Origin: Closterium sp. Naga37s-1
Taxonomy: Eukaryota; Streptophyta; Zygnematophyceae; Desmidiales; Closteriaceae
NCBI GenBank assembly: GCA_947471745.1
Contig: CANJKZ010000781.1
Span: 248,001 to 312,000, forward strand
Direction: 5' to 3'
DNA: 64,000 nucleotides
The position numbers were made by a program, and so were the translations under genes. Positions 56,266 through 64,000 of this stretch are shown here, one piece after another. Under the pieces are notes generated by a model. That model did no database searches. It was given only the letters and a program-made list of their open reading frames with translations, and was not told the origin of the DNA. Numbering within the stretch: position 1 is the first letter of the stretch; the number at the start of each line of letters is the position of its first letter.

Positions 56266-58093
56266 ATGAAGCCCTGCGCGCGCCTGTCCGGCCTGTGTGG
56301 CCTCGCCGCACTCGTCGCGGGTCTTGTTGCCATCAGCTTCCTCGCGACCCACGCCAGCGCCGCTGGTGGTGAGTAGGCTGACTGAAACACACCACGGGCA
56401 GTATTCTTGTAGTGCTGGCGAGTGGATGAGTGCTGGAGTGCGGTTGAGCGACTCACAATCACAGCAGAATCTGTCTCGTTTTGACCCCCTTTCCCTACCT
56501 TGCATGTGTGCTGGTGTGTGTGCCTCTCTGCCCCTTACTTCAAACAATCACGATTTCTGTGCAGACCTGTGTGCGAACGAGGATTGCGGGGAAGGCACCT
56601 GCGCTGTTGATGTAGACAATGACATACCGCTGTGCGTGTGCAAGGACGGTTTGGTATTCGACGACGACCACAAGACATGTGTTGTGGGTGAGTGAGTGCT
56701 GGTGTGTGGGCGAGTGCGCGCATGTGGGTGAGTTCACAATCATAAGCAACAGTTCCACTCATTTAACCCGCTCTCCCTGCTTCCACACCTCGGAACCCCC
56801 CATCACTTCCTCTGCAGACCCGTGTACCAGCGGGGTGTGTGGGGTAGAGGCTTCCTGCACCACTCTCGGTCCGACCGAGTTCCTGTGCAATTGCAACAAG
56901 GAAGGCTTTGCCTTCAACGAGGCGGACAAGACGTGCTTTCGTGAGTGCTGCACTGCTCAGCTGTAGGCACTAAAGTTCTCGAGGCACTCGCATTTTAGCA
57001 TCTCAGCGTTTCGGCGTGTCAACACGCTGCACTGGGAGGCGCCGCTGAGAGGCAGCGCTTGGAACGTGAACCCCTCCTCACTCCTCACTCCTCACTCCTC
57101 ACTCCTCCCGCACCTTCCCCCCTGTCTGTCCCCTTCCCCTCCTCTCCCCCGTCCCGCCTCCAACTCGACGCCTTCAATCCCCCACCATCCTCACGCAACC
57201 TTCAACGGGCTCATCGCCTGGCCAGCCCCGCTGGCGCGGACGACGGTGGCACTCAAGGCAAGAGGCTTCGGCCTGACGAACGCCTTCTTCTTGTCGCCGC
57301 TGCCGGCCCAGCAGGCCAGTGGCAGTGGCACCACGGTGTGCGGCAACCTGGACGTCATGCTCCAAGGCACCACCACCATCACTGCCGTGTGGAATGCCTC
57401 TAACCCCGCCTCGCTTAGCAACGACGCGCCCAGCAACGCCATGTGCAAGAGCCTGTCGTTCTACGCCGAGTCGTTCTGCAAGGAGAAGCTGGGCTTTACT
57501 ATCGCGCGTCCTGCGAAGAAGGGTAGTTCCTACCCTGTCACGAAAAAGTGAGTGCGCTTGATGCACATGACTGGGCGCCCTTCTATCACCGAAGTCGCTT
57601 GACCATCGTAGTTGTAGCGTGAATGGAATGGAGCGAATGTCGTAACTCGCCTTCATCTCCGTCCTATCCTTTGGTCCTCGCCTTCCCTCTCCTTACCTCT
57701 CCCTCTCAGGACTGTCAAAGGAATCAAATCGCTGCTATCAGTTGGCTGCGAGATCAGTAAGTGCGAGCGCATGCACGTAATACTAAGGTTTCTAAGCACG
57801 CAATATCGATGACACTGGATAGATATGGTAAGAAACAGCGAGTGACACTACCAACCTCTTTTTTTGTGGTTCTTTTTTTCAAGCCCCTATTCCTCAACTG
57901 AAAAGCTATCCTCTTTCTCTACATGCCTGGATTGCTTGTCTCTCTGTGGTGCCCACAACAGCCATGTGTGAGAATGATTGTGGAAGTGCACAGTGCGTTG
58001 TGAAGGAGGGCCAGCAGCAGTGCCAGTGCCCCGAGGGCCTCGTGTTCAACGCCGCTAAGAAGCTCTGCCTCGACCCGTCTCCCACTCCTCGTC
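56266..58093 (+). CDS. Secreted EGF-repeat protein, six predicted exons
   Basis: Predicted exons: 56266-56368, 56565-56687, 56818-56940, 57226-57547, 57710-57756, 57962-about 58093. Exon 1 is a signal peptide (MKPCARLSGLCGL, hydrophobic core, ATHASAAG). Exons 2 and 3 are each exactly 123 nt, phase 1 at both ends, and each is one EGF-like module with six Cys (DLCANEDCGEGTC, LCVCKDGLVF; DPCTSGVCGVEASC, LCNCNKEGFAF). Exons 4-5 code for a 120-residue domain I do not recognise, with FGLTNAFFLSPLPAQQ, four Cys and a glycosylation site WNAS. Exon 6 is a third EGF-like module (MCENDCGSAQC, CQCPEGLVFNAAKKLC). All junctions are GT-AG; phases agree throughout. The 3' end is uncertain: the frame stays open through a 15-bp repeat to 58830, or a GTAGGT donor at 58094 is used. 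Confidence 0.8.
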
Positions 58094-58207
58094 GTAGGTG
58101 CCTTGCAGTTTGTTGCATGCTTGCCAACATTGAAGAATCAGCTTCTCGAGTACCGGTATATGGTACCTTGTTGTGTATTTGCGAGTACACCAATGCACCA
58201 AGAGGAG

Positions 58208-58336
58208 CGGGCTCTGCACTGGCGGGCTCTGCACTGGCGGGCTCTGCACTGGCGGGCTCTGCACTGGCGGGCTCTGCACTGGCGGGCTCTGCACTGGCGG
58301 GCTCTGCACTGGCGGGCTCTGCACTGGCGGGCTCTA
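58208..58336. repeat. 15-bp minisatellite, 8 copies
   Basis: Perfect copies of GGGCTCTGCACTGGC. Being a multiple of three it leaves several frames open (GSALA, RALHW, CTGGL). It lies just behind the third EGF exon; if that frame is not spliced out it would add a (GSALA)8 tail. Confidence 0.93.
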
Positions 58337-58489
58337 CCATCTTTCCGTCTCATCTCATGTCTTACTCTGTTTCCTGCCCTTCATATGCCCCCTCCCGTTG
58401 CCCTCCCATTTGGCCCCTCCCATCCATTTGCACCATGAAGGGGCGGGTGGTGGAAAAGCGAAGAATGGGCGGCCCTAGTTGGACGGGCA

Positions 58490-58625
58490 GGGGCCAAGGA
58501 CGTCGGATCGGGGGGTGGGGAGGGGGGAGGAGCGGGGGCGTAGGGAAAGGGGGTTGGGTTGGGGGGATCGGGGGGGGAAGGGGGGGGGTGGGGGGGAGGG
58601 AAGGGGGGGTGGGGTTGGGGGCTGA
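58490..58625 (+). repeat. Extreme G-rich tract (G-quadruplex potential)
   Basis: Many runs of four to ten G on the plus strand within about 130 bp, separated by one to four other bases. It sits between the EGF gene and the TSR3 gene, which end toward each other. Confidence 0.85.
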
Positions 58626-59022
58626 TGGAGCAGCGGTACAACAAACTGTATGGGTTTGCTCGGAGGCTAGGAATTTAGGAAACGGTGTGCATGACAGGTT
58701 GGCTGGTTCACTTAGTGTATGGTACGGTAGTAGAACTGGGATTATTGATGTATGTTCTTCCTCCTGGTATGTTGTACAATGTAATCTACCACTTTTAGTT
58801 CCTTCAGAAGTCTTGGATGTCTTACGATAGCTGCAATCCACACTTTTCCTACTCTAAGCAGGACCATTCACCGCATAAACTACACTGGTAGTACCAAGGC
58901 TTACGGTAGTTGCAAAGAGTGGTCAGATCAGAATAAACACATACCGTACCGGTAAGGTCACAGGTGAAGCCCTAGTACCCGGGTGTGGCATATCCATGTT
59001 GTGTGACCTGGTTGGGAATCCT

Positions 59023-59319
59023 GCAACCCTGCAATCCTGCAACCCTGCAACCCTGCAACCCTGCAACCCTGCAATCCTGCAACCCTGCAACCCTGCAACC
59101 CTGCAACCCTGCAACCATGCAATCCTGCAACCCTGCAATCCTGCAATCCTGCAACCCTGCAACCCTGCAATCCTGCAACCCTGCAACCCTGCAACCCTGC
59201 AACCCTGCAATCCTGCAACCCTGCAACCCTGCAACCCTGCAACCCTGCAATCCTGCAACCCTGCAATCCTGCAATCCTGCAACCCTGCAACCCTGCAACC
59301 CTGCAATCCTGCAATCTGT
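59023..59319. repeat. 8-bp minisatellite, about 37 copies
   Basis: GCAAYCCT repeated, with Y mostly C and sometimes T. It resembles but is not a plant telomere repeat (CCCTAAA). It lies 36 bp past the TSR3 stop, so probably in its 3' UTR. ORFs across it are artefacts. Confidence 0.92.
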
Positions 59320-59354
59320 ACAGTAGCTCACTCAGAAGCATCCCTGCACTGTAC

Positions 59355-59698
59355 TCATCTTCGCCTGCCTCCTGTGACCCTCCCCCTCCCCCACTGCCCC
59401 CGTCTGGTGCTCTCCCCCGGTCCCTCACCTTTCCCTTCAACCTTACCACCCTTATCCTTCCCCTCCTTCCTCCAATCTCTATCCTCCTCACCTTCCTCCT
59501 CCTCACCCTCATCCTCATCCTCCTCCTCCTCACCCTCCTCCTCATCCTTCTCATCCTCCTCCTCATCTTCCTCCTCATCTTCCTCATCCTCCCCTCCTCT
59601 ACCCCCTCTCCCCCACCCAGCACCATGATTTGGGTTGCGGAACAGAGGTGCAGCATCTTCATCAGAATCAGAACCTTCTGAGTCGCTTCCGCTGCTGC
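59355..59698 (-). CDS. TSR3: TSR3 last exon, acidic tail
   Basis: Acceptor ACTCCAG; phase 1 joins the carried G. Codes for [18 protein letters not shown], a Gly-rich spot and a long Glu/Asp tract ending VTGGRRR and a stop at 59355. Other long frames here are shadows of the GAG/GAT repeats. Confidence 0.85.
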
Positions 59699-62600
59699 CT
59701 GGAGTGAGAGATCGCCAAGGGGGAGGAATGGAGAGGAGGGAATCAAGGCGCGTTCGGATATTTCCAGCTGGAAAGTTTGAATGAGGGGGGTACAACTGGT
59801 GAAGCTGTATGGTACGGAATCTTCCAGTAAAACTGAACAAAAATTAGCAGGCGTTACCTGGGAAGGCACATCTGTGCATCACCTGGGGAGGGCACATCTG
59901 TGCATCACCTGGGGAGGGCACATCTGTGCATCACCTGGGGAAGGCACATCTGTGCATCACCTGGGGAAGGCACATCTGTGCCGGCATGTCTGGCCTGTGC
60001 GAGCTCCGCCTCCCTCTCCATCCACCTGTGCTGTGCCGCTATCACCTCCGCCCCGTCCGCACACGCCGCATACGCCTCCAGTAGCTCACTAAGGGAAGGG
60101 GCAGGCAGGCACAGGGGAGGGACGGAGAAAGGATTCTGATGTGGCTGTCACATGCCTGTCCGTCCGCACATGCCTCGTATGTCTCCAGCAGCTCACTGCG
60201 GGCAAGAGTATGGGGGAAGGGGCAGGCAGGCACAGGGGAGGGACGGAGGAATACTGATGTGGCTGCCGCATGCCTGTCCGTCTGCACACGCCGCATACGC
60301 CTCCAGTAGCTCACTGCATTTGCGAGCAAAGGGAGGGAGGAGCAGCGAGAGGGAGGGAGGAGCAGCGAGAGGGAAGGAGGAGCAGCGAGAGGGAAGGGAG
60401 GAGCAGCGAGAGGGAAGGGAAAGGGATGGTGGAGAGGAGGGAGGAGAGGAATGGTGAGGTTGACGCCTTTGCTTCGCTTGCACACGCCGCATATGCTGCC
60501 AGCAGCTTGCTGCAGGCAAAGGTGGGGAAGCGGTGGGAAGGAGGGGCATGAAGTGGTGGGTGGAGCAGAGGGAGGAGTACTGATGTGGCTGTGTCACGCC
60601 TGCCCCGTCCGCACCAGCTGCATATGCCTTCAGCAGCTGGCTGCACTGGTGGTGGGAGGGAGAGGGGTTAAAGGAGGACGGGTTGGGGGATTCATGCAAG
60701 AGATGGTTGGGAGTGAAACGGGAAGAGTGAAGAAGAAAGGAGGGATAATAGGGGAGAAAGGGAGAGTGGAGGGGGGAGGGTGGCAGGGGAAAGAGAGCAG
60801 AGGAGAAAAGGTATGGGAGGAGATAATCAGAGAAACGAAAAGCTGAAGGGAGGGGCAAGGGGGGAGGCGTGGAAGGTAGAGGGAGCAAAGGGAGAGGGGA
60901 AAGGTGGGCAGCGAAGGAGAGAAACGCGTGTAGAGAGAAAGGAGATGACTCGCCTGTTGAGGGAGAGGAAGGCGTGGCCCCACTTGAAGCGACTGAGCAG
61001 CTCCGAGGCTGTTTGCTTGTCGCCACTGGTTGGTGATGGGGGAGATGGATGGAGAGGGGGGAGATGCAGAAGGGACATGCATTCAGAAATGACGGACAAC
61101 GAATGTGATGGGGATGCAAGACACGGATATAAACTCATTAAACATGAGTACACCAGCTTGTAAACGAACCACCAACACGAACCCGCAGGCTCAGGTGTGC
61201 AGAACCCACCATCACCATGTGTACGGTGTGCACCCCAGTACAACCACCAAGGGCACCCATCATACAAGGAGCACCACTATGTGTGCGTTGCCCCACCATC
61301 GGCCATGTGAGTATCCCCCTGGACACACTGCGTGCGGTGGTGTGGGTGTGGTACGATGCACCCACCAGATGTAGAGAGCAGCAGCCATGGCCTCAACGCA
61401 TGACAGCTGGCAGGGCTTGCCGTAGTTGACTGGATTGGCAGCCACCAGCCACGGCACTGCACCACGGGAGGGTGGGAGGTGCGAGAACAATGGGAGTGAG
61501 AATCAGGCACCGATGAACGCAAGGAGAGGGTGAGAGACAAGGGGAGTGAGAGTAAGAGAAGCAAACCGCAACTAACTGTACATGAATGCAGCCGCATGCG
61601 GACTTGACACCACGTCACCTACTTGGCTTGGCTCTCCACAGGGACTCACACAGCCTGGGAGCACCCGACTCACACAGCCTGGGAGCACCCGACTCACACA
61701 GCCTGGGAGCACCCGACTTGAGGGCAGCGAAGGGCACATCTCCAAGGCGAGCCCACGAGCAGTCCACCACGGCCAGCCCCTTGGCTGCCAGCAGCGGCGC
61801 GTCTGCCCTCGACACCGCCCTCTGGCCTGTTGGACTGGGAGGGAGGGGGAGGTGGGGGAAGAGGGCGAGCAGAGCGATGGGGGGGTTAAGATGGGGCGAG
61901 CATAATTACAAGATCTCGAGCAGTTCATCATGGCCAGGGTGTTGGCTGCCAGCAGGGGTGCGTCTGCCCTAGACACCGCCCTCTGCCACGCTGGACTGCG
62001 GGGGGAAGAGGGAAGAGGGCGAGCAGAGGGATGGGGGTTAAGATGGGCTCAGGGATACAAGCCCTCGAGCAGTCCATCATGGCCATGGGGGTTTCGTCTG
62101 CCAGCAGGAGTGCGTCTGCTCTGCCCTTGACACCGCCCTCTGCCCCGCTGGACTGCGGGGGGAGAGGCGAGCAGGGAGAGGGGAGGTGAGGAAGGGCGGA
62201 GGAGGGATGGGATGGACGATTTCAGGCATGGAGGGAGGGGGGGGGGATGGGCAGAATCGAGCCAAGGGGCAGCACAATACGGCCAGCTCCTTGACTGGCA
62301 TAAGCAGGCGGAGAGGGGGGGAGGTAAGGTGGAGAGCACAGGAGCGATCTATCACCACTGCACTGCGGCATCCCCCCCACCAGTGCTGCCCACATGTCAT
62401 CGACCGAGTGTCAGGCGGCTCTCAGACACATGTGAATCTACTCCATTCCCTTTATTTCCTTCCCTTCCTTCCCCAGGCCTCCTCTACTGCTCTCGCTCTG
62501 TTCATCCCGCCCTTGTCCGCACCACCCATACCTTCACCCTCCCTCCTCCTCCCTCACTCCCTCCCTGCAACACTCACCTCGCACATGCGTTTGAGCGTTC

Positions 62601-63680
62601 TCACACCATGCACTGGCCGCACATGCGCTTGAGCGTTCTCACACCATGCACTGGCCGCACATCTACGCCAGATGAGCCCAAACAGGTCTAAGCGAACAGC
62701 TAAAGCATACGCCCTTCACCCCTCAATCAATCCACTGAGGCCCCCCCACCTGAAGCAGACGCCCCTTAACCTCTCAACTCCCAACCTGAGGCAGATGCCC
62801 ACCTGAGGCAGATGCCCACCTGAGGCAGATGCCCACCTGAGGCAGATGCCCCACCCACCTGAGGCAGATGCCCCACCCACCTGAGGCAGATGCCCCACCC
62901 ACCTGAGGCAGATGCCCCACCCACCTGAGGCAGATGCCCCACCCACCTGAGGCAGATGCCCCCAAAGCGCTGCTGCACACGCATCTCCCGAATGAGCCTC
63001 AGGCGCAGCAGCTTGCGCCCCGTGCAGCGCTTGCTGTCGCACTGCCCAAAGTCCTGTGCGTGGGCGCGCAGGGCAGCGGCGATTTGAGAGTGAAAGTGAG
63101 GATGAGTGGAGGGCATGGCATGCGCCTATGGGCCGTTTGTGCATACACAGTACAGACGCTCCCACCTCGCCATGTAACGCTTTCTGTTGCACTGACTAAA
63201 CAGGGGCACTTGGTTAAAGCCTACAAGGAACTGAATAAGGCGGCATTTGAGGGCAGTGGCAGTGATCTAACAGGGAAGGAGAGCTTAATCCAGGAGCCTG
63301 TTTACTGCTGCTTGGCTGCTGTAGCAACAGCAGCATCAGCAGCCAGATGCTTTGCCACTACACTACTCCATGTGTTACCAGCGTGCGGCAAGGCCATCAC
63401 ACAGGGCGGGCGAGCTTTGCCTTAGCCATGTCTTGACGTTTGCCCTCACCAGACCTGAGTCGCATTGTACGAAGATGTGCAAACCTAAGCTGGCCGCCCC
63501 AGCGTGGCCAGCTAGCTGCTAACCTACGTGACACACAGCTCACCAATCGAGGACCCTTTCCATACAAACCCGGCCAGCAGCGGAATGAGTCAACTATAAC
63601 ATCCAGCCAGCTCACCCACATGGCGAGGTCCATGGGCGGCTTGTAGGGCTTGGCGTCCGCAGATGGCCGCGATGAGAGCT
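59355..63680 (-). CDS. TSR3: 18S rRNA aminocarboxypropyltransferase TSR3 (5' end not seen)
   Basis: TSR3 transfers the aminocarboxypropyl group of S-adenosylmethionine to a hypermodified pseudouridine of 18S rRNA in late small-subunit assembly. Predicted exons: 63680-63616, 63053-62947, 61834-61698, 61456-61366, 61025-60954, 60088-59961, 59698-59355. Together they code for about 314 residues in consistent phase. Family blocks in order: [140 protein letters not shown], and an acidic Ser/Asp/Glu-rich tail typical of the family. One intron uses a GC donor (AACAG|GCGAGT at 60953). The first exon must lie right of 63680, perhaps outside the window. Confidence 0.93.
59856..59985 (-). repeat. 26-bp array on a TSR3 splice donor, 5 copies
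   Basis: Units start at 59856 (25 bp), 59881, 59907, 59933 and 59959. On the minus strand each contains CACAGATGTGCC, CCCAG and a GT donor (GTGATG in four, GTAACG in the leftmost). The copy nearest the exon is the real end at 59961. Confidence 0.94.
59961..60088 (-). CDS. TSR3: TSR3 exon [20 protein letters not shown]...
   Basis: 128 nt, phase 2 in and 1 out, acceptor CCCTTAG, donor CCCCAG|GTGATG. It ends HAGTDVPSP; the carried G joins the last exon as Gly. Confidence 0.88.
60137..60640 (-). repeat. TSR3: Four partial copies of the TSR3 [13 protein letters not shown] exon
   Basis: Copies begin at 60640 ([13 protein letters not shown]), 60509 ([13 protein letters not shown]), 60313 ([20 protein letters not shown]) and 60195 ([20 protein letters not shown]). 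Each has a usable acceptor and about 60 nt of exon-like sequence, then diverges. Two end in CATCA|GTA, a possible weak donor. The functional copy is the fifth, at 60088, since only it continues [20 protein letters not shown] as the family does. Confidence 0.9.
60954..61025 (-). CDS. TSR3: TSR3 exon [18 protein letters not shown] (GC donor)
   Basis: 72 nt, acceptor ACCAG, phase 2 in and 2 out. The only donor that keeps phase and conserved sequence is AACAG|GCGAGT, a GC donor with otherwise strong consensus. Confidence 0.85.
61366..61456 (-). CDS. TSR3: TSR3 exon [15 protein letters not shown]...ALYI
   Basis: 91 nt, phase 1 in and 2 out, acceptor GGTGCAG, donor ATCTG|GTGGGT. NPVNYG and LSCVEA are the most conserved stretches of the family and belong to the cofactor-binding region. 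Confidence 0.92.
61643..61714 (-). repeat. 24-bp array on a TSR3 splice donor, 3 copies
   Basis: Exact 24-bp units start at 61643, 61667 and 61691 (GACTCACACAGCCTGGGAGC). On the minus strand each reads GCTCCCAGGCTGT|GTGAGTC, the end of the exon plus its donor. The unit at 61691 is the real junction. Confidence 0.95.
61698..61834 (-). CDS. TSR3: TSR3 exon [12 protein letters not shown]...[11 protein letters not shown]
   Basis: 137 nt, phase 2 in and 1 out, acceptor TCCCAG, donor CTGT|GTGAGT. Contains the conserved VVDCSWARL block. Confidence 0.9.
61911..62165 (-). repeat. TSR3: Two partial copies of the TSR3 [12 protein letters not shown] exon
   Basis: Copies start at 62152 and 61995, each with a good acceptor (CCGCAG) and QRAVSRA. 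One continues [18 protein letters not shown], the other shifts frame after RAE. Both diverge at the DCS block and lack the exon's end and donor. The surrounding intron sequence (GCTCGCCCTCTTCCC on the minus strand) is duplicated too, so the unit is about 150-160 bp. Confidence 0.88.
62786..62960 (-). repeat. 17/22-bp array on a TSR3 splice donor, 9 copies
   Basis: GAGGCAGATGCC occurs nine times on the plus strand, three at 17-bp and five at 22-bp spacing. On the minus strand each is GGCATCTGCCTCAG|GTGG. The rightmost copy is the real exon end at 62947; the other eight repeat the last 14 bases of the exon and the donor inside the intron. Confidence 0.93.
62947..63053 (-). CDS. TSR3: TSR3 exon [14 protein letters not shown]...GGICL
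   Basis: 107 nt, phase 0 in and 2 out, acceptor CGCACAG, donor CCTCAG|GTGGGT. It codes for the start of the RLI-like N-terminal fold. The preceding exon ends MDLAMW, so the highly conserved LAMWDFGQCD spans the junction, strong proof of the splice. Confidence 0.92.
63616..63680 (-). CDS. TSR3: TSR3 exon ...[16 protein letters not shown]
   Basis: 65 nt after acceptor GCCCACAG, phase 1 in, 0 out, donor TGG|GTGAGC. The upstream exon supplying the first base of its Glu codon was not recognised in 63681-64000. Confidence 0.88.
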
Positions 63681-64000
63681 CTGTGGGCGCAGGGTGGGTG
63701 AACGGTGGGCACGGGAGGGATGGGCGTGGTACAGAATGAGAGAAACGTATGAACCGATACTTTGCCTGGAAAGGAATAAAAAGCAAAGAGGGAGGGACAG
63801 AGGGAAGCAGGGAGGGGTGGGAATGGAAAGCCATGGAAAGTGCACAAATTCTTGCGAGGGCTGCTCTGAGCGGGGTGAGTGGGGTGAGTCTGGTGAATGG
63901 GTGAGCTTGATAGGTGGGGCGGCGGTGGGGCGCGTGGGGGTGAGGGGAGGGAACATCATGAAAGACATGCGCTGGGCGCTCACTGATTCCCAGAAGGAAA
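63681..64000 (-). other. Probable TSR3 intron or 5' region
   Basis: Pyrimidine-rich on the minus strand, consistent with an intron ending at the 63680 acceptor. A possible ATG at 63983 (MSAQRMSFMMFPPLTP) has no family support. Confidence 0.4.

Noticed and set aside
57946-58830. 294-residue single-exon gene
   Set aside because: Only its first third is an EGF module that starts at an acceptor, not at an ATG; the rest is minisatellite and G-tract translation, so I limited the exon to about 58093.
59023-59319. Telomere-like repeat or CRISPR array
   Set aside because: The unit GCAAYCCT is not CCCTAAA, and there are no spacers; it is a plain minisatellite.
58958-59869. 303-residue minus-strand ORF with Gly-Leu-Gln-Cys-Arg repeats
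   Set aside because: The 8-bp satellite (24 bp = 3 units) keeps frames open; the TSR3 frame is a different register and stops at 59355.
1-64000. tRNA, rRNA or other structured RNA genes
   Set aside because: None seen on either strand. The tRNA-like 18-mers at 39032 and 50240 are primer-binding sites beside LTRs, not tRNA genes.

Overview
The window looks like nuclear DNA of a green plant-lineage organism, most likely a streptophyte alga. The reasons are intron-rich housekeeping genes of plant type, Ty1/copia elements primed by initiator tRNA-Met, small non-autonomous LTR elements, and no bacterial operon layout. A zygnematophyte is a guess from overall character only; nothing here fixes the species.

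Layout. (1) About 1.3-7.8 kb, minus strand: exons of the cyclase (HisF) half of plant imidazole glycerol phosphate synthase (HISN4). Several exons are tandemly duplicated, and a truncated copia element (family 3) sits between two of them. (2) About 7.9-12.8 kb: minisatellites, one doubtful hypothetical gene, AT-rich spacer and one solo LTR of a small LTR family. (3) About 12.8-54.3 kb: a nested retrotransposon cluster. It holds two near full-length copia family 1 elements (B, 17451-23904, frameshifted; A, 29037-35519, intact ORF, LTRs alike by eye, target duplication GTGCA). It also holds copia family 2 elements, notably G (43621-51420, duplication GTACA), which is inserted into related element H; their primer-binding site matches tRNA-Phe rather than tRNA-Met. 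Ty3/gypsy fragments, a 156-bp foldback MITE, one complete small LTR element and two more of its solo LTRs complete the cluster. (4) About 54.3-56.2 kb: spacer with no recognised feature. (5) About 56.27-58.1 kb, plus strand: a secreted EGF-repeat protein gene built of phase-1 exons. (6) About 59.36-63.68 kb, minus strand: TSR3, the 18S rRNA aminocarboxypropyltransferase. Seven exons join in consistent phase; the start codon is not seen and may lie beyond the right edge.

Most unusual signal. In both HISN4 and TSR3, short tandem arrays sit exactly on 5' splice sites. The repeat unit contains the last bases of the exon plus the GT donor, so each array offers 3 to 9 equivalent donors in a row. 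Five cases occur in two unrelated genes. Both genes also carry arrays of partial exon copies that keep the acceptor and the first 60 or so bases. This suggests a local process that repeatedly duplicates exon-intron junctions.

Methods and limits. All boundaries were read by eye. Exon junctions come from GT/GC-AG signals, reading phase and remembered family conservation, with no transcript data. Insertions were dated only by comparing copies within the window.
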